Positions 55,905 to 64,000 of a stretch of 64,000 nt of DNA are shown here, one piece after another; position 1 is the stretch's first letter, and the number at the start of each line of letters is the position of its first letter. The position numbers were made by a program, and so were the translations under genes. This stretch comes from an uncultured Sulfitobacter sp. GTDB taxonomy: Bacteria > Pseudomonadota > Alphaproteobacteria > Rhodobacterales > Rhodobacteraceae. The stretch is taken from the NCBI RefSeq assembly GCF_947499945.1, contig NZ_CANMQD010000001.1, positions 558,001 through 622,000 on the forward strand. The letters are read 5' to 3'. Below the pieces are notes generated by a model. The model was not told where the DNA came from. It was given only the letters and a program-made list of their open reading frames with translations, and did no database searches.

Positions 55905-56510
55905 ATGTTCTACCGCCCCGCAGACGGCCACGACCTGCCTCACAACCCGTTCAACGCCATAGTCACCCCCCGCCCCATCGGCTGGATCAGCACGCGCGAC
56001 GGGCAAGGGCGCGATAACATTGCCCCCTATTCCTTCTTCAACGGCGTTGCATATGTCCCCCCCCAAGTGATGTTCGCTTCCACAGGTGTCAAAGACGACG
56101 TGGACGGCACCAAGGACTCCATGGCCAACATCAAGGAAACAGGCGTCTTCTGCGTCAACATCGTGCAACTCAGCGCCGCGGACGCCATGAACAAATCTTC
56201 CGCCACCCTGCCCCACGGCACAGACGAGTTCACACAAGCTGGCATCGCAAAAGCTGAATGCACAGAGATCGACTGCCCACGCGTCGCAGACGCCCCCGCA
56301 TCGCTTGAGTGCCGCATGACCCAGATCATCCAGATCGAAGGCCAGAGCAATTTTGTCTGCTTCGGAGAAGTCATCGGCATCCACCTGCGCGATGATTGCA
56401 TTGTAGATGGCCGCTTTGACGTGACGCAATACACCCCGCTCAGCCGCATGGGCTATCGTGATTATACCGCCGTGCGCGAAGTTTTCGAGATCATCCGCCC
56501 CGATGATTGA
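55905..56510 (+). CDS. Flavin reductase-like, FMN-binding split-barrel protein
   Basis: This protein of about 201 residues starts MFYRPADGHDLPHNPFNAIVTPRPIGWIST, the usual opening of flavin reductase-like domain proteins. NIAPYSFFNGVAYVPPQVMFA follows, which forms the FMN site. The start at 55905 is chosen from this family pattern; the longer open frame upstream overlaps other genes. It lies 24 bases upstream of another FMN split-barrel protein gene. Confidence 0.9.
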   Translation: MFYRPADGHDLPHNPFNAIVTPRPIGWISTRDGQGRDNIAPYSFFNGVAYVPPQVMFASTGVKDDVDGTKDSMANIKETGVFCVNIVQLSAADAMNKSSATLPHGTDEFTQAGIAKAECTEIDCPRVADAPASLECRMTQIIQIEGQSNFVCFGEVIGIHLRDDCIVDGRFDVTQYTPLSRMGYRDYTAVREVFEIIRPDD

Positions 56511-56534
56511 TCCTGCCTCCCAAAAGGATAAAAC

Positions 56535-57089
56535 ATGAGCGATCCCAACGATCTGGCGGCCTTCCTTGCACAAGCGTGGCAGCACCTGTCGCGCGGAGTG
56601 GCCGACCGCCGCGCCCCCGCACGCTATCCCACTTTCGCCACTGTGGGGCCTGATGGCACACCCCAATCCCGCACAGTCGCCCTGCGCGGCGCGTCCCCCA
56701 GTGCTGGCACGCTTGAAGTCCACACCGACATCGTCACAGACAAAGTTACCGCCTTGCGCCACACCCCCGTCGCTGCCCTACATGTCTGGATCCCCCGCTC
56801 AGACCTGCAAATCCGCGTCACCGCACAGGTCGAAATCCTGACAGGCGACGCGGTGCAGTCCCAATGGAACCAAATCCCTGCAGGATCGCGCGTATCCTAC
56901 GGCACCCTCCCCGATCCCGGCACACCGATCGACCACGTCTACGCCTTTGAGAAACCCGCCGAGCGCAGCCGCTTTGCTGTGCTGGCTTGCACCGTCACAG
57001 CGCTTGACCTTGTACACTTGGGCGAACAGCACCGCCGCGCAGGCTATTCCCGCGCCGATGGCTTTGCAGGCAGGTGGCTCGCTCCCTGA
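56535..57089 (+). CDS. Pyridoxamine 5'-phosphate oxidase-like protein
   Basis: This 184-residue FMN-binding split-barrel protein of the PNPOx-like type has RYPTFATVGPDGTPQSRTVALRGAS near the N-terminus and VHTDIVTDKVTALRHTP, which hold the flavin phosphate. It is shorter than PdxH and lacks its full C-terminal domain, so it is not called pdxH. A clear ribosome-binding site (AAAAGGA) precedes the ATG. Confidence 0.88.
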   Translation: MSDPNDLAAFLAQAWQHLSRGVADRRAPARYPTFATVGPDGTPQSRTVALRGASPSAGTLEVHTDIVTDKVTALRHTPVAALHVWIPRSDLQIRVTAQVEILTGDAVQSQWNQIPAGSRVSYGTLPDPGTPIDHVYAFEKPAERSRFAVLACTVTALDLVHLGEQHRRAGYSRADGFAGRWLAP

Positions 57090-57176
57090 TGACGCCTCGG
57101 CAGAATCAGCCGTAAAAACCCTCCCCTCCGTCTGGTTGAAACTCCAAACCCCTCATTCCCTTGCAGTTTTTGAACG

Positions 57177-57212
57177 TTGACTCATCTCAAATATGTAATA
57201 ATGTAATTACAT
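57177..57212 (+). promoter_or_regulatory. Probable promoter with start-codon palindrome for the ArsR operon
   Basis: TTGACT (57177-57182) and TAATGT (57199-57204) are spaced by 16 bases. The perfect palindrome ATGTAATTACAT at 57201-57212 overlaps the -10 and the ATG at 57211. No ribosome-binding site is visible, and a transcript starting seven bases after the -10 would begin at the ATG itself. The palindrome is a likely autoregulatory ArsR site. Confidence 0.55.
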
Positions 57213-57570
57213 GACTACAAATGATTCGATGGACGCGGTTTTTCACGCGCTTGCCCATACAACACGCCGCGAAATGCTCGACCACCTGCGCGCAGATCCG
57301 GGCCTGCCCGTGGGCAAACTGGCCAGCCATTTCGACGTGAGCAGGATCGCGGTGATGAACCACCTCGCGGTGCTGGAAAAAGCAGGGCTTGTGATCTGCG
57401 AAAAAGAAGGTCGCACCCGCAAACTCTACCTCAACGCCATGCCCATTCAGGACATCCACGAGCGTTGGACCGACACCTATTCCGCCCACTGGGCCGACCG
57501 CGTGAACATCATCAAACACGCCGCCGAAGCGGCAGTGCCCAAACTACAAGAAAGAGACGACGATGACTGA
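57211..57570 (+). CDS. ArsR-family transcriptional regulator
   Basis: This 119-residue winged-helix regulator (MDAVFHALAHTTRREMLDHL, HFDVSRIAVMNHLAVLEKAGLV) lacks cysteine metal-binding motifs of the ArsR/SmtB metal sensors; the single Cys lies in LVICEKEG. It resembles the group paired with SRPBCC (AHSA1) proteins, and its end overlaps such a gene by eight bases. Confidence 0.92.
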   Translation: MTTNDSMDAVFHALAHTTRREMLDHLRADPGLPVGKLASHFDVSRIAVMNHLAVLEKAGLVICEKEGRTRKLYLNAMPIQDIHERWTDTYSAHWADRVNIIKHAAEAAVPKLQERDDDD

Positions 57571-58090
57571 CCCCGTATATGCAAAAGCAAACATCAACCG
57601 CACCTTCATCAAGGCCCCGATTGAGACGGTCTGGTCAACGCTTGTCGCCACGGACAAGGCGCTGCCCTTCTTCTTCGGTTCCATCTGCCAAACCACCGAT
57701 GGCCTGAAAGCAGGCGCAAAATACCGCATGGTCCACCCGAACAAGAAACTCGCCATGGTCGTGGGCGAAGTCATCGCTTTCGATCCACCCCGTCTCTATT
57801 CCCATACCTTCCAGATGACCAACATCGACGAGCCACCGTGCAAAGTGACCTACACCCTTGTCGAAAAAGACGGCGGTACGGAATTTTCCCTCACCATCGA
57901 AAACGCCATCGAGGGCGGCAAACTCTTCAAGGAAATGGCCTCCGCCCAAGGGTTCATCGGCTCCAACCTCAAGGCGCTGTGCGAAACGGGCCGCCCCGCT
58001 TTCACGGGGCGCATGGTCGGCCTGCTGTCACCCGTCTTTGGTCTCTTGGCCAAGAAAAGCCAGCACATCTCGAACTGGCCGCTCAAGTAA
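57563..58090 (+). CDS. SRPBCC (AHSA1-type) domain protein
   Basis: This 175-residue protein of the START/Bet v1-like fold reads INRTFIKAPIETVWSTLVATDKALPFFFG and VVGEVIAFDPPRLYSHTFQM, as in Aha1-type SRPBCC proteins. These bind hydrophobic ligands. It is coupled to the ArsR gene by overlap and followed 33 bases later by a small membrane protein, forming a three-gene operon. Confidence 0.9.
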   Translation: MTDPVYAKANINRTFIKAPIETVWSTLVATDKALPFFFGSICQTTDGLKAGAKYRMVHPNKKLAMVVGEVIAFDPPRLYSHTFQMTNIDEPPCKVTYTLVEKDGGTEFSLTIENAIEGGKLFKEMASAQGFIGSNLKALCETGRPAFTGRMVGLLSPVFGLLAKKSQHISNWPLK

Positions 58091-58123
58091 CCGTCCCTAA
58101 GGACCAGAAAAAAGGATACCAAA

Positions 58124-58555
58124 ATGAACACCGCAACACACGCACACCCCGCCCCGACATGGATCAAAGCCGCCGCGAGCATTGGCGTTGTCTGGTATGC
58201 TTTTGGTCTGTTCCAGTTCTGGTTAGGTTTCTCGACTGACACCGCCGCCGCAGTGGATGCAGGCAAGATCACAACGGCCCATGGTGCGGCCATCGACGCG
58301 ACACCGCTCGTCATCTGGCTTGCCTTCGCCGCCGCCTCTGCCGCTGGACTGATCGGGTCGGCGCTGCTGTTTGGCGGGTCCCCCGCCGCACGGACCCTGT
58401 TCGCCCTCTCCCTTATCTCAGCAGCGCTCTACTATATCTGGATCTACGTAATCAGCGGCACAGGCGCAGATCGCCCCACCGAGGAAATCTATGTCGCCGC
58501 CATGGTTGTGGCCGTCACCCTTGGCTTCAACTTCCTCAGCCGCCGCATGACATAA
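58124..58555 (+). CDS. Small four-helix membrane protein
   Basis: This 143-residue protein has about four membrane helices (WIKAAASIGVVWYAFGLFQFWLG, LVIWLAFAAASAAGLIGSALLF, LFALSLISAALYYIWIYVI, AAMVVAVTLGFNFL). I do not recognise a named family. It is the third gene of the ArsR-SRPBCC operon, and such small membrane proteins recur in that context. Its function is unknown. Confidence 0.8.
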   Translation: MNTATHAHPAPTWIKAAASIGVVWYAFGLFQFWLGFSTDTAAAVDAGKITTAHGAAIDATPLVIWLAFAAASAAGLIGSALLFGGSPAARTLFALSLISAALYYIWIYVISGTGADRPTEEIYVAAMVVAVTLGFNFLSRRMT

Positions 58556-58576
58556 CAGCAAAGAGGCAAATCCCGT

Positions 58577-59461
58577 TCAGGCGACAGAACGTCCCGCCAC
58601 ATAGCCCCACGACAAGCGGAAAGACTGGAGAAGGCACATAATCGTAAACGCAAGTTGCGCAAAGAACGCGATCAACACAGCAGCCTTGAACACAACAACC
58701 CCTTCCGCCCCGCTCCCGCTTTTTGCCAGCGCGACCGAGATCGCCAACAGCCCAAACGCCACCCCCCAGCCAATCATCGCCCGCCAGAAAAACGCGATCT
58801 GGCGAGTGTAATGTACCGTGCTCTGAGGCTCAGTCTGGCGCCAGCGGTAGGCCAGAAAGACACCGATAAACATCGACACCACAGTCACCGTGCCCGCCGC
58901 ACACAAAGCAAAGACAAGCGCGGGATAGGCAGAAGGCGCAGTCGCAACGGGGATCGGCGGCGGAGCAACCTCATCCTCCTGCTCGACCTTCCACAGCAAG
59001 ATGCCATCGCCATCGCGATCGTCCCACTTCTCTTTCTCAGGCTCTACAAAAACAGGCTTTATCCAAGGCCGCTCGATATCCGGCAAAATTGCAGACCAAA
59101 CCCCGATTTCATGATCCGCAAAGACCAGCTGACGCGCCACGCCCTCGGCATCGGGTGCGAGCAGATAAGAATCTCCACACCCGTTTTCTGCCACAATGAA
59201 CGCCCCTCCATCAAAGTGCCAGTACTCTGCGGGATCACCCCAGCCGTTCATCTCGGTGAGCAGGTTCCCCCACTCATCGTCAAACAGCGCACCCCCACGC
59301 GCCTTGTCAGACAAGACCAACTTAAACGGGTTTCCCTCAGGCATCTTGATCTCAAAAGCGCCCGTCTCAATCAGGCGTGCGCGCGCATCATCAGGCAACA
59401 CAGAGCCGAGCGTTTCCTCGGCCTGCTCAATGATCAATCGGCGCTCTTGGGGTGTCGTCAT
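58577..59461 (-). CDS. SUKH-like domain fused to a membrane domain
   Basis: This is a 294-residue protein. Residues 1-120 look like a SMI1/KNR4 (SUKH) domain: LPDDARARLIETGAFEIKMP, then GALFDDEWGNLL and WHFDGGAFIVAENGCGDSYLL. After a charged linker come four membrane helices (about 175-290), with HYTRQIAFFWRAMIGWG between, resembling DUF4870-type membrane proteins. SUKH proteins are often immunity proteins for toxins, but no toxin gene is adjacent. The family call on the N-terminal part is by motif recognition only. Confidence 0.65.
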   Translation of the reverse strand: MTTPQERRLIIEQAEETLGSVLPDDARARLIETGAFEIKMPEGNPFKLVLSDKARGGALFDDEWGNLLTEMNGWGDPAEYWHFDGGAFIVAENGCGDSYLLAPDAEGVARQLVFADHEIGVWSAILPDIERPWIKPVFVEPEKEKWDDRDGDGILLWKVEQEDEVAPPPIPVATAPSAYPALVFALCAAGTVTVVSMFIGVFLAYRWRQTEPQSTVHYTRQIAFFWRAMIGWGVAFGLLAISVALAKSGSGAEGVVVFKAAVLIAFFAQLAFTIMCLLQSFRLSWGYVAGRSVA

Positions 59462-59571
59462 GGGGTCGCATCCTTCGGTTTCACCCGAAGTGTGCCAAAC
59501 CCCTTAGCCAGAAATGAGGCAACCCTGCGTAGAAATCGCGACGGCGCAGCATCCCTGCCACGCCGCGAGGT

Positions 59572-61242
59572 TTAGTGCCCGCCCAGAACGCCTGTGCGCA
59601 CACGGTAATCCACCGCGATCTGGTAATCAGGGTCGTCATCGCTGTCGATCATCAAGTGCCCCGCTTTGGTGAGCAGCGCATGGCAATCGCGCGTCAGATG
59701 TCGCAGCTCGATCCGCTTGCCCGCATCCTCGTATTTCCCCGCAATCGCTTCAATCGCCTGCAAGGCGGACTGGTCCACCACACGGCTGTCGTTGAAATCC
59801 ACAATCACCATGCCGGGGTCATTGTGAATATCGAACAACTCCACAAAGCCCGCAGCAGAGCCAAAGAACAGCGGACCCTGCACCTGATACACCTTGGCAC
59901 CCTCGGGCGTTGTATACGTCTTGGCATGGATACGCCGCGCGTTGTTCCACGCATAGGCCAGCGCACTCACGATCACACCGACAACCACTGCAACGGCAAG
60001 GTCTTTGTAGACCGTCACAACCGTCACCAGCAGGATCACAAACACATCCGTTTTCGGTACTTTAGTCAGGATCGTTAGGCTGTTCCACGCGAACGTCCCG
60101 ATCACCACCATGAACATCACACCCACGAGGGCCGCCAGCGGGATCAACTCGATCAACGGTGCCGCCACCACGATAAACAGCAGCAAACAAATCGCCGCAG
60201 CGATCCCCGCCACCCGCGTACGACCACCGGACTTCACGTTGATCATCGACTGACCAATCATCGCACAACCGCCCATACCGCCAAAGAAGCCGGTCACAGT
60301 ATTGGCCACACCTTGAGCCACACATTCCTGTGACGCACCGCCCCGCGTGTTGGTCATATCCCCCACAAGATTCAGCGTCAGCAAGCTCTCGATCAAACCA
60401 ATCGCAGCCAAGATCACAGCATAGGGTGCGATGATATACAGCGTTTCCATGTTAAACGGCGCAAGGGCTGTCCCGTACAGACCAAGCCCCTCACCGAACG
60501 GATTGTGAAAGCTCGGCAAACCGCCTTGGATCGACGCCAGATCACCCACACGTGGCACATCCATACCCGTGAAAATCACCACCGCCGCGACAATCCCGAT
60601 ACCGGCCAAGGGCGCAGGGATCGCCTTGGTAATGCGCGGCATCACCCAGATAATCGCCATCGTTGCCGCCACCAACGCCAGCATCAGATAAAGCGGCATC
60701 CCCGACAGCCACTCACCACCGGACATGCCGTGGCCTGTATCAACCATCGTACCCGGAACTTTGAACTGCCCCATCTGCGCCAGAAAAATAACAATCGCGA
60801 GGCCGTTCACAAAGCCCAACATCACAGGATGCGGCACCAGTCGGATAAATTTCCCCCACTGCATCACCCCTGCAAAAATCTGCAAGAAACCCATCAAGAC
60901 AACAGTCGCAAACAGATACTCAACCCCGTGCTGCGCCACGAGCGCGACCATCACAACCGCCAACGCCCCCGTCGCCCCCGAGATCATGCCCGGACGGCCC
61001 CCGATCAGCGCCGTAATCAGCCCGACTAAAAACGCAGCATAAAGCCCTACCAGCGGATGCACCCCCGCCACAAAAGCAAAGGCCACCGCCTCGGGCACCA
61101 GCGCCAAGGCCACCGTCAGGCCGGAAAGCAACTCGATCCGCAAGCGCGAGACCGAAAACCCGTCCTCCCCCATCCATCGCAAATCCGTCATACCTTTAGG
61201 GGTCAACGCTTGGGTAAAACTACGAAATGCTGTGCGCACCAT
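59572..61242 (-). CDS. SulP-family anion transporter with STAS domain
   Basis: This 556-residue transporter has 10-12 membrane helices beginning with LSGLTVALALVPEAVAFAFVAGVHPLVGLYAAF, the SulP signature region. A C-terminal cytoplasmic STAS domain (about 440-550, with MVIVDFNDSRVVDQSALQAIEAIAGKY) closes it. It likely moves sulfate, bicarbonate or another anion. The start at 61242 may be a little upstream of the native one; Met 18 is an alternative. Confidence 0.93.
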   Translation of the reverse strand: MVRTAFRSFTQALTPKGMTDLRWMGEDGFSVSRLRIELLSGLTVALALVPEAVAFAFVAGVHPLVGLYAAFLVGLITALIGGRPGMISGATGALAVVMVALVAQHGVEYLFATVVLMGFLQIFAGVMQWGKFIRLVPHPVMLGFVNGLAIVIFLAQMGQFKVPGTMVDTGHGMSGGEWLSGMPLYLMLALVAATMAIIWVMPRITKAIPAPLAGIGIVAAVVIFTGMDVPRVGDLASIQGGLPSFHNPFGEGLGLYGTALAPFNMETLYIIAPYAVILAAIGLIESLLTLNLVGDMTNTRGGASQECVAQGVANTVTGFFGGMGGCAMIGQSMINVKSGGRTRVAGIAAAICLLLFIVVAAPLIELIPLAALVGVMFMVVIGTFAWNSLTILTKVPKTDVFVILLVTVVTVYKDLAVAVVVGVIVSALAYAWNNARRIHAKTYTTPEGAKVYQVQGPLFFGSAAGFVELFDIHNDPGMVIVDFNDSRVVDQSALQAIEAIAGKYEDAGKRIELRHLTRDCHALLTKAGHLMIDSDDDPDYQIAVDYRVRTGVLGGH

Positions 61243-61567
61243 GGGGCATCCTGTCTCAATGTCTGGAAGTCAAAAATGTGCAAACGCACGTTGACGCTGC
61301 CCTAACAAACATGCCGCAAAAGTGCAAACCCCACGCCGCAGCGGGTTCGTTTGCGATGCCAAAACAAGTATCGCGTGACCGACAATCTAATCCATCTCGC
61401 CGCACACACAACTCTACGCCACACAAATGGATTTCAATAAGCCAATCTCAACCCCCTCATAAGCCCGTCAAAAAACCTCCCCAAACCGGCCTTCCCTTAC
61501 CTTAGTCTCCAAGCTCCGCAACGCGGGACAGAGTTTGACTTCGCTGCAGCTCTCTCGAACGGCTGCT
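61243..61567. other. Intergenic region upstream of the SulP gene
   Basis: These 325 bases hold the SulP promoter region and the end of the GNAT gene. I see no gene, no convincing hairpin with a T-run and no recognisable operator. Confidence 0.4.
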
Positions 61568-62119
61568 TCACTCAAATAGCCTATGAACATGGCCCTTGGT
61601 CTCTCCGATGACCTCTTTCAGCACGGACGCCGGTGTCGGCCAGTAGGGATGGAGGACAGCTTCAATCGCATCCTGATCATTGCGCAGCAGCGCATGGTGC
61701 TTTGACGCCAAGTGTCGCATGCGGTTGTTTTCTTTCAGGCACATCATCTGAATGGTCCTGACGCCCCGGTTCTGGGCCATTGCAAACATACGTACAAACA
61801 ACGCATCTCCTATCCCGATATTCTGCCAGTCAGGTTCGACAGAGAGCGCAGCTTCCGTCGTTGAGCTCCAAGAACGAAAGACGCTGCGCAATTCAACAAT
61901 TCCCCGCAACTGACCATCGACGAAAGCGCCGCAGACGATGCTGTCATCACGAAAGATGTTCTGTGCGTATTCTAAGATTCCATCGTCGCTGACCGCTCCA
62001 CAAAACCGCGCGCGACGAGATCGGATATCGAGACGTAGAAAATGATCGCAAATATTGCCTTGATTGGCCGCATAAAGACGACTGACCAGCATATCCTGAG
62101 GATGTCTGTTGAGACGCAT
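61568..62119 (-). CDS. GNAT N-acetyltransferase
   Basis: This GNAT-fold protein has about 183 residues, with AALSVEPDWQNIGIGDALFVRMFAMAQ as the acetyl-CoA segment and NNRMRHLASKHH in the next motif. The start at 62119 is chosen because a perfect AGGAGG lies eight bases upstream; the open frame reaching 62266 has no such site. The substrate is unknown. Confidence 0.85.
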   Translation of the reverse strand: MRLNRHPQDMLVSRLYAANQGNICDHFLRLDIRSRRARFCGAVSDDGILEYAQNIFRDDSIVCGAFVDGQLRGIVELRSVFRSWSSTTEAALSVEPDWQNIGIGDALFVRMFAMAQNRGVRTIQMMCLKENNRMRHLASKHHALLRNDQDAIEAVLHPYWPTPASVLKEVIGETKGHVHRLFE

Positions 62120-62301
62120 TGCTTGAGCCTCCTGTTTGCCCGAAAGTTCGGGCCAGCATCTTCGGGAGGAGGTGAAGATGCTGGCCCTGTGCATTGGCGC
62201 TCCCTGTTGGTTTTGTTGCCGCCGCTGCTCGTGCTGGCTTACTCTGGGAGGAGTGAGAACCAGCACTTTTCGTGTATTTCTCAGACCGATCGGCCTGTCC
62301 T

Positions 62302-62559
62302 TTATTCCTCAGCCATCAGTGTTTCTGCATACTTGGGTATGTCGGAGCGCTGGATGCCGATCTGGGCAAGCTGATGGTCGCTCATGTTCGCGAGAGTGGA
62401 CAACATCCGGGCCATTTGAAGGGACTTCAGTGCGGAATGCGCTTTGACACCAATCCGCGCCAGTATCGAAACAAAGCCATGCGCCATCTTTGACAAAGAG
62501 GTCGAAGCGGCGGCTGCGTGACGGGTATCCGACCCAATCATATCTGAATTAAAGGCCAT
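62302..62559 (-). CDS. DUF1127 small protein 1
   Basis: This 85-residue protein has a C-terminal DUF1127-type segment (LSTLANMSDHQLAQIGIQRSDIPKYAE). The ATG at 62559 has GGAGG at the proper distance and overlaps the end of the second DUF1127 gene. Small Arg-rich DUF1127 proteins in alphaproteobacteria are linked to phosphate, carbon and RNA metabolism. This one is less Arg-rich than usual. Confidence 0.82.
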   Translation of the reverse strand: MAFNSDMIGSDTRHAAAASTSLSKMAHGFVSILARIGVKAHSALKSLQMARMLSTLANMSDHQLAQIGIQRSDIPKYAETLMAEE

Positions 62560-62773
62560 ATGCTGCCTCCAAAGCAAATCTCTTGATGTTGCTGCGCGGA
62601 ATGCCCAGATCTCTTAGATCACGATCCGTGAGCGCCGCGAGTTCTGAAAACGTGGCGCGATAGACCTTACGCTTGGCCAGAGACTGTCGGATCTGATCAA
62701 GCTTTTGATGAAAGATTGAGCGGCCAGCATCCAAAACGACATCTAGCCCAGAATTTGATCGTGTAACTGCCAT
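62549..62773 (-). CDS. DUF1127 small protein 2
   Basis: This 74-residue protein has the DUF1127 core FSELAALTDRDLRDLGIPRSNIKRFALEAAYG at its C-terminus and a GAGGT ribosome-binding site. It is upstream of and overlaps DUF1127 protein 1, so the two are co-translated. It is divergent from the LysR gene. Confidence 0.88.
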   Translation of the reverse strand: MAVTRSNSGLDVVLDAGRSIFHQKLDQIRQSLAKRKVYRATFSELAALTDRDLRDLGIPRSNIKRFALEAAYGL

Positions 62774-62904
62774 GTGATTACCTCGTCTATTGCTGCGATG
62801 CAGTATTCATGCTGCACTGCAGAGGTACGAGTATTTGGTAGCGCTCACAATTGGGCTATTTGGCAAAGGGCCTGTTCCAGAGTGGCACAGGGAAGTGATG
62901 TAAA

Positions 62905-63819
62905 ATGGATATTTCTGCGCAGATGTTGACCTTTGCGACTGTTGTCGAACGCGGCAGCATTTCGGCTGCGGCACGCAACATCGGACAGACGCCCTCTGCG
63001 GTCAGCAAACAAATTGGTCTGCTTGAGGATCAGGTTCACTACCGTTTGCTTAATCGGACCAGGACGGGCGTGACACCGACACAGGAAGGTCAAGAATTCT
63101 ACGAAAAGTGCAAAGCCATGGCGGAAAAGTTCAGGGAGGCCGAAGCGCTAATCCTGAACTTGGACGGTATCCCGCGTGGGATGCTCAAAATCGCATCAAG
63201 TGTTGCGTTTGGTAAGTCTCAGTTGATCCCAGTTTTGCCTGCATTTCTAGAGGAAAATCCCGACGTTCAAGTCTCATTGGAGCTCACAGATCGTGTTGTC
63301 GATTTGCAGAGCGAAGGCTTTGACGCGACCATATGTTTCGCCGAACAGCGTAAAATTCCTGACGTCATGGTCCGTCGCATTATGCAAAGCCGACGGGTGT
63401 TGTGTGCGTCACCTGCCTATTTGGAGCGGTGCAGAACCCCCCAAAGTTTTGAAGAACTGAGCGAGCATAATTGCCTTAGGATTGCTGGAAATAGCGAGCG
63501 GAACTCTTGGAACAACCCCGAGCCATTCAATGACCAAGTTTTTGAGGCAAAGGGAAGTTTTGAGGGAAACAGTACTGACGTTGTATATCGCGCAGCGCTT
63601 GCCGGGATTGGTATTGCGCGGCTGCCTTGCTACTTGGCAGACCAAAAATTCCAGTCTGGTGAGTTGGTCCATGTCTTGCCGGAATACGCGCCACCAAGTA
63701 CCGACATCGCCATCATGTTTGCCGACAAGCGCAACCTCGTTCCCAAAACACGTGCGTTTATTGATTTCCTCGTGCGTCAGTTCCGGGATGTTCCAGAATA
63801 TAAAATGACGGAGTCTTAA
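62905..63819 (+). CDS. LysR-family transcriptional regulator
   Basis: This 304-residue regulator has an N-terminal winged helix (FATVVERGSISAAARNIGQTPSAVSKQIGLLE) and a C-terminal effector domain of the CrgA-like subgroup (LELTDRVVDLQSEGFDATICF). It lies divergent from the DUF1127 genes and 37 bases upstream of a carboxymuconolactone-decarboxylase-like gene in the same direction, which it may regulate. Confidence 0.93.
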   Translation: MDISAQMLTFATVVERGSISAAARNIGQTPSAVSKQIGLLEDQVHYRLLNRTRTGVTPTQEGQEFYEKCKAMAEKFREAEALILNLDGIPRGMLKIASSVAFGKSQLIPVLPAFLEENPDVQVSLELTDRVVDLQSEGFDATICFAEQRKIPDVMVRRIMQSRRVLCASPAYLERCRTPQSFEELSEHNCLRIAGNSERNSWNNPEPFNDQVFEAKGSFEGNSTDVVYRAALAGIGIARLPCYLADQKFQSGELVHVLPEYAPPSTDIAIMFADKRNLVPKTRAFIDFLVRQFRDVPEYKMTES

Positions 63820-63856
63820 TCGCTGGCAAATGGAAACTCTCAAAACAGGAAACCCT

Positions 63857-64000
63857 ATGACAAAGAATACAACACAAACAGGCAGAGACCTTTCCGAACG
63901 TTTGAACCCAGGGATGGAGGATGCGCTCAATGCGCGCTATGGCCACTTGCTGCCCGGTATGGCCGAGGGGGTCGTCGACTTTGCATATGGTCGCCAGTAT
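63857..64000 (+). CDS. Carboxymuconolactone decarboxylase-like protein, partial
   Basis: The first 48 codons are visible before the right edge. They contain RDLSERLNPGMEDALNARYGHLLPGMAEGVVDFAYGR, which resembles the opening of the CMD/AhpD-like family. The catalytic Cys-x-x-Cys or His region would lie outside the window. A ribosome-binding site (CAGGAAA) precedes the ATG. Confidence 0.65.
   Translation, partial: MTKNTTQTGRDLSERLNPGMEDALNARYGHLLPGMAEGVVDFAYGRQY

Noticed and set aside
59473..59490. Hairpin CTTCGG-CCGAAG as a terminator
   Set aside because: It lies just upstream of the SUKH-like gene's start on its own strand and has no T-run, so a terminator role is not supported.

Overview
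The window looks like a chromosome or large replicon of an alphaproteobacterium of the Rhodobacterales (Roseobacter group). The basis is gene content rather than a marker gene: a PtsP-type PTS-Ntr enzyme I next to lysC, DUF1178, paired DUF1127 proteins, a sugar-type ABC catabolic operon under a LacI regulator, and SulP and ModABC transporters, all in moderately GC-rich, tightly packed coding sequence.

Region 1 (1-1275) is a pile of broken IS3-family insertion sequences. One runs off the left edge, appears inserted into a second whose orfB is frameshifted and carries a nonsense codon, and both abut an orfA fragment of a third.

Region 2 (1440-28322, all minus strand) is the most interesting part. 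It is a compact six-gene run: a 6493-residue LEPR-XLL/RTX surface or secreted protein, a DUF3467 protein, a GAF-GAF-TM-HlyD protein, a PqqD-like/M50 site-2-protease/HlyD fusion, a shortened SecA-like ATPase, and a periplasmic HlyD/RND-type adaptor. The export genes overlap by a few bases, so they are translationally coupled. No type I ABC exporter (HlyB) and no TolC is present. I read this as an undescribed export and processing system dedicated to the giant protein. In this model the LEPR-XLL leader is the sorting signal, the PqqD-like domain its reader, the M50 domain the protease, the SecA-like protein the motor, and the three HlyD-type proteins the envelope conduit. The architecture is seen in the sequence; the mechanism is inference. 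Similar IS3 orfA remnants lie on both sides in outward orientation, and the 3' 41 bases of a tRNA-Cys lie at 29140-29180, so the block looks like an old genomic island.

Region 3 (29309-44017) is a divergent catabolic locus. The minus strand carries ten densely overlapping genes: an MalK-type ATPase, a HisD-like dehydrogenase, two double SnoaL-like proteins, an SDR, a LacI regulator, a bicupin, an unknown protein, a MetE-like zinc methyltransferase, an alpha/beta hydrolase and an RraA-like aldolase. The plus strand carries a binding protein, two permeases and a third SnoaL-like protein. Two LacI-type operators sit in the divergent promoter. The substrate cannot be read from the sequence.

Region 4 (44014-62773) is ordinary chromosomal content: an S9 peptidase, ptsP, lysC, SDR, DUF1178, NUDIX, modABC, a small secreted protein, EcsC, GNAT, flavin reductase-like and PNPOx-like proteins, an ArsR-SRPBCC-membrane protein operon, a SUKH-like membrane protein, SulP, GNAT and two DUF1127 proteins. 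Region 5 (62905-64000) is a LysR regulator followed by the start of a carboxymuconolactone-decarboxylase-like gene that runs off the right edge.
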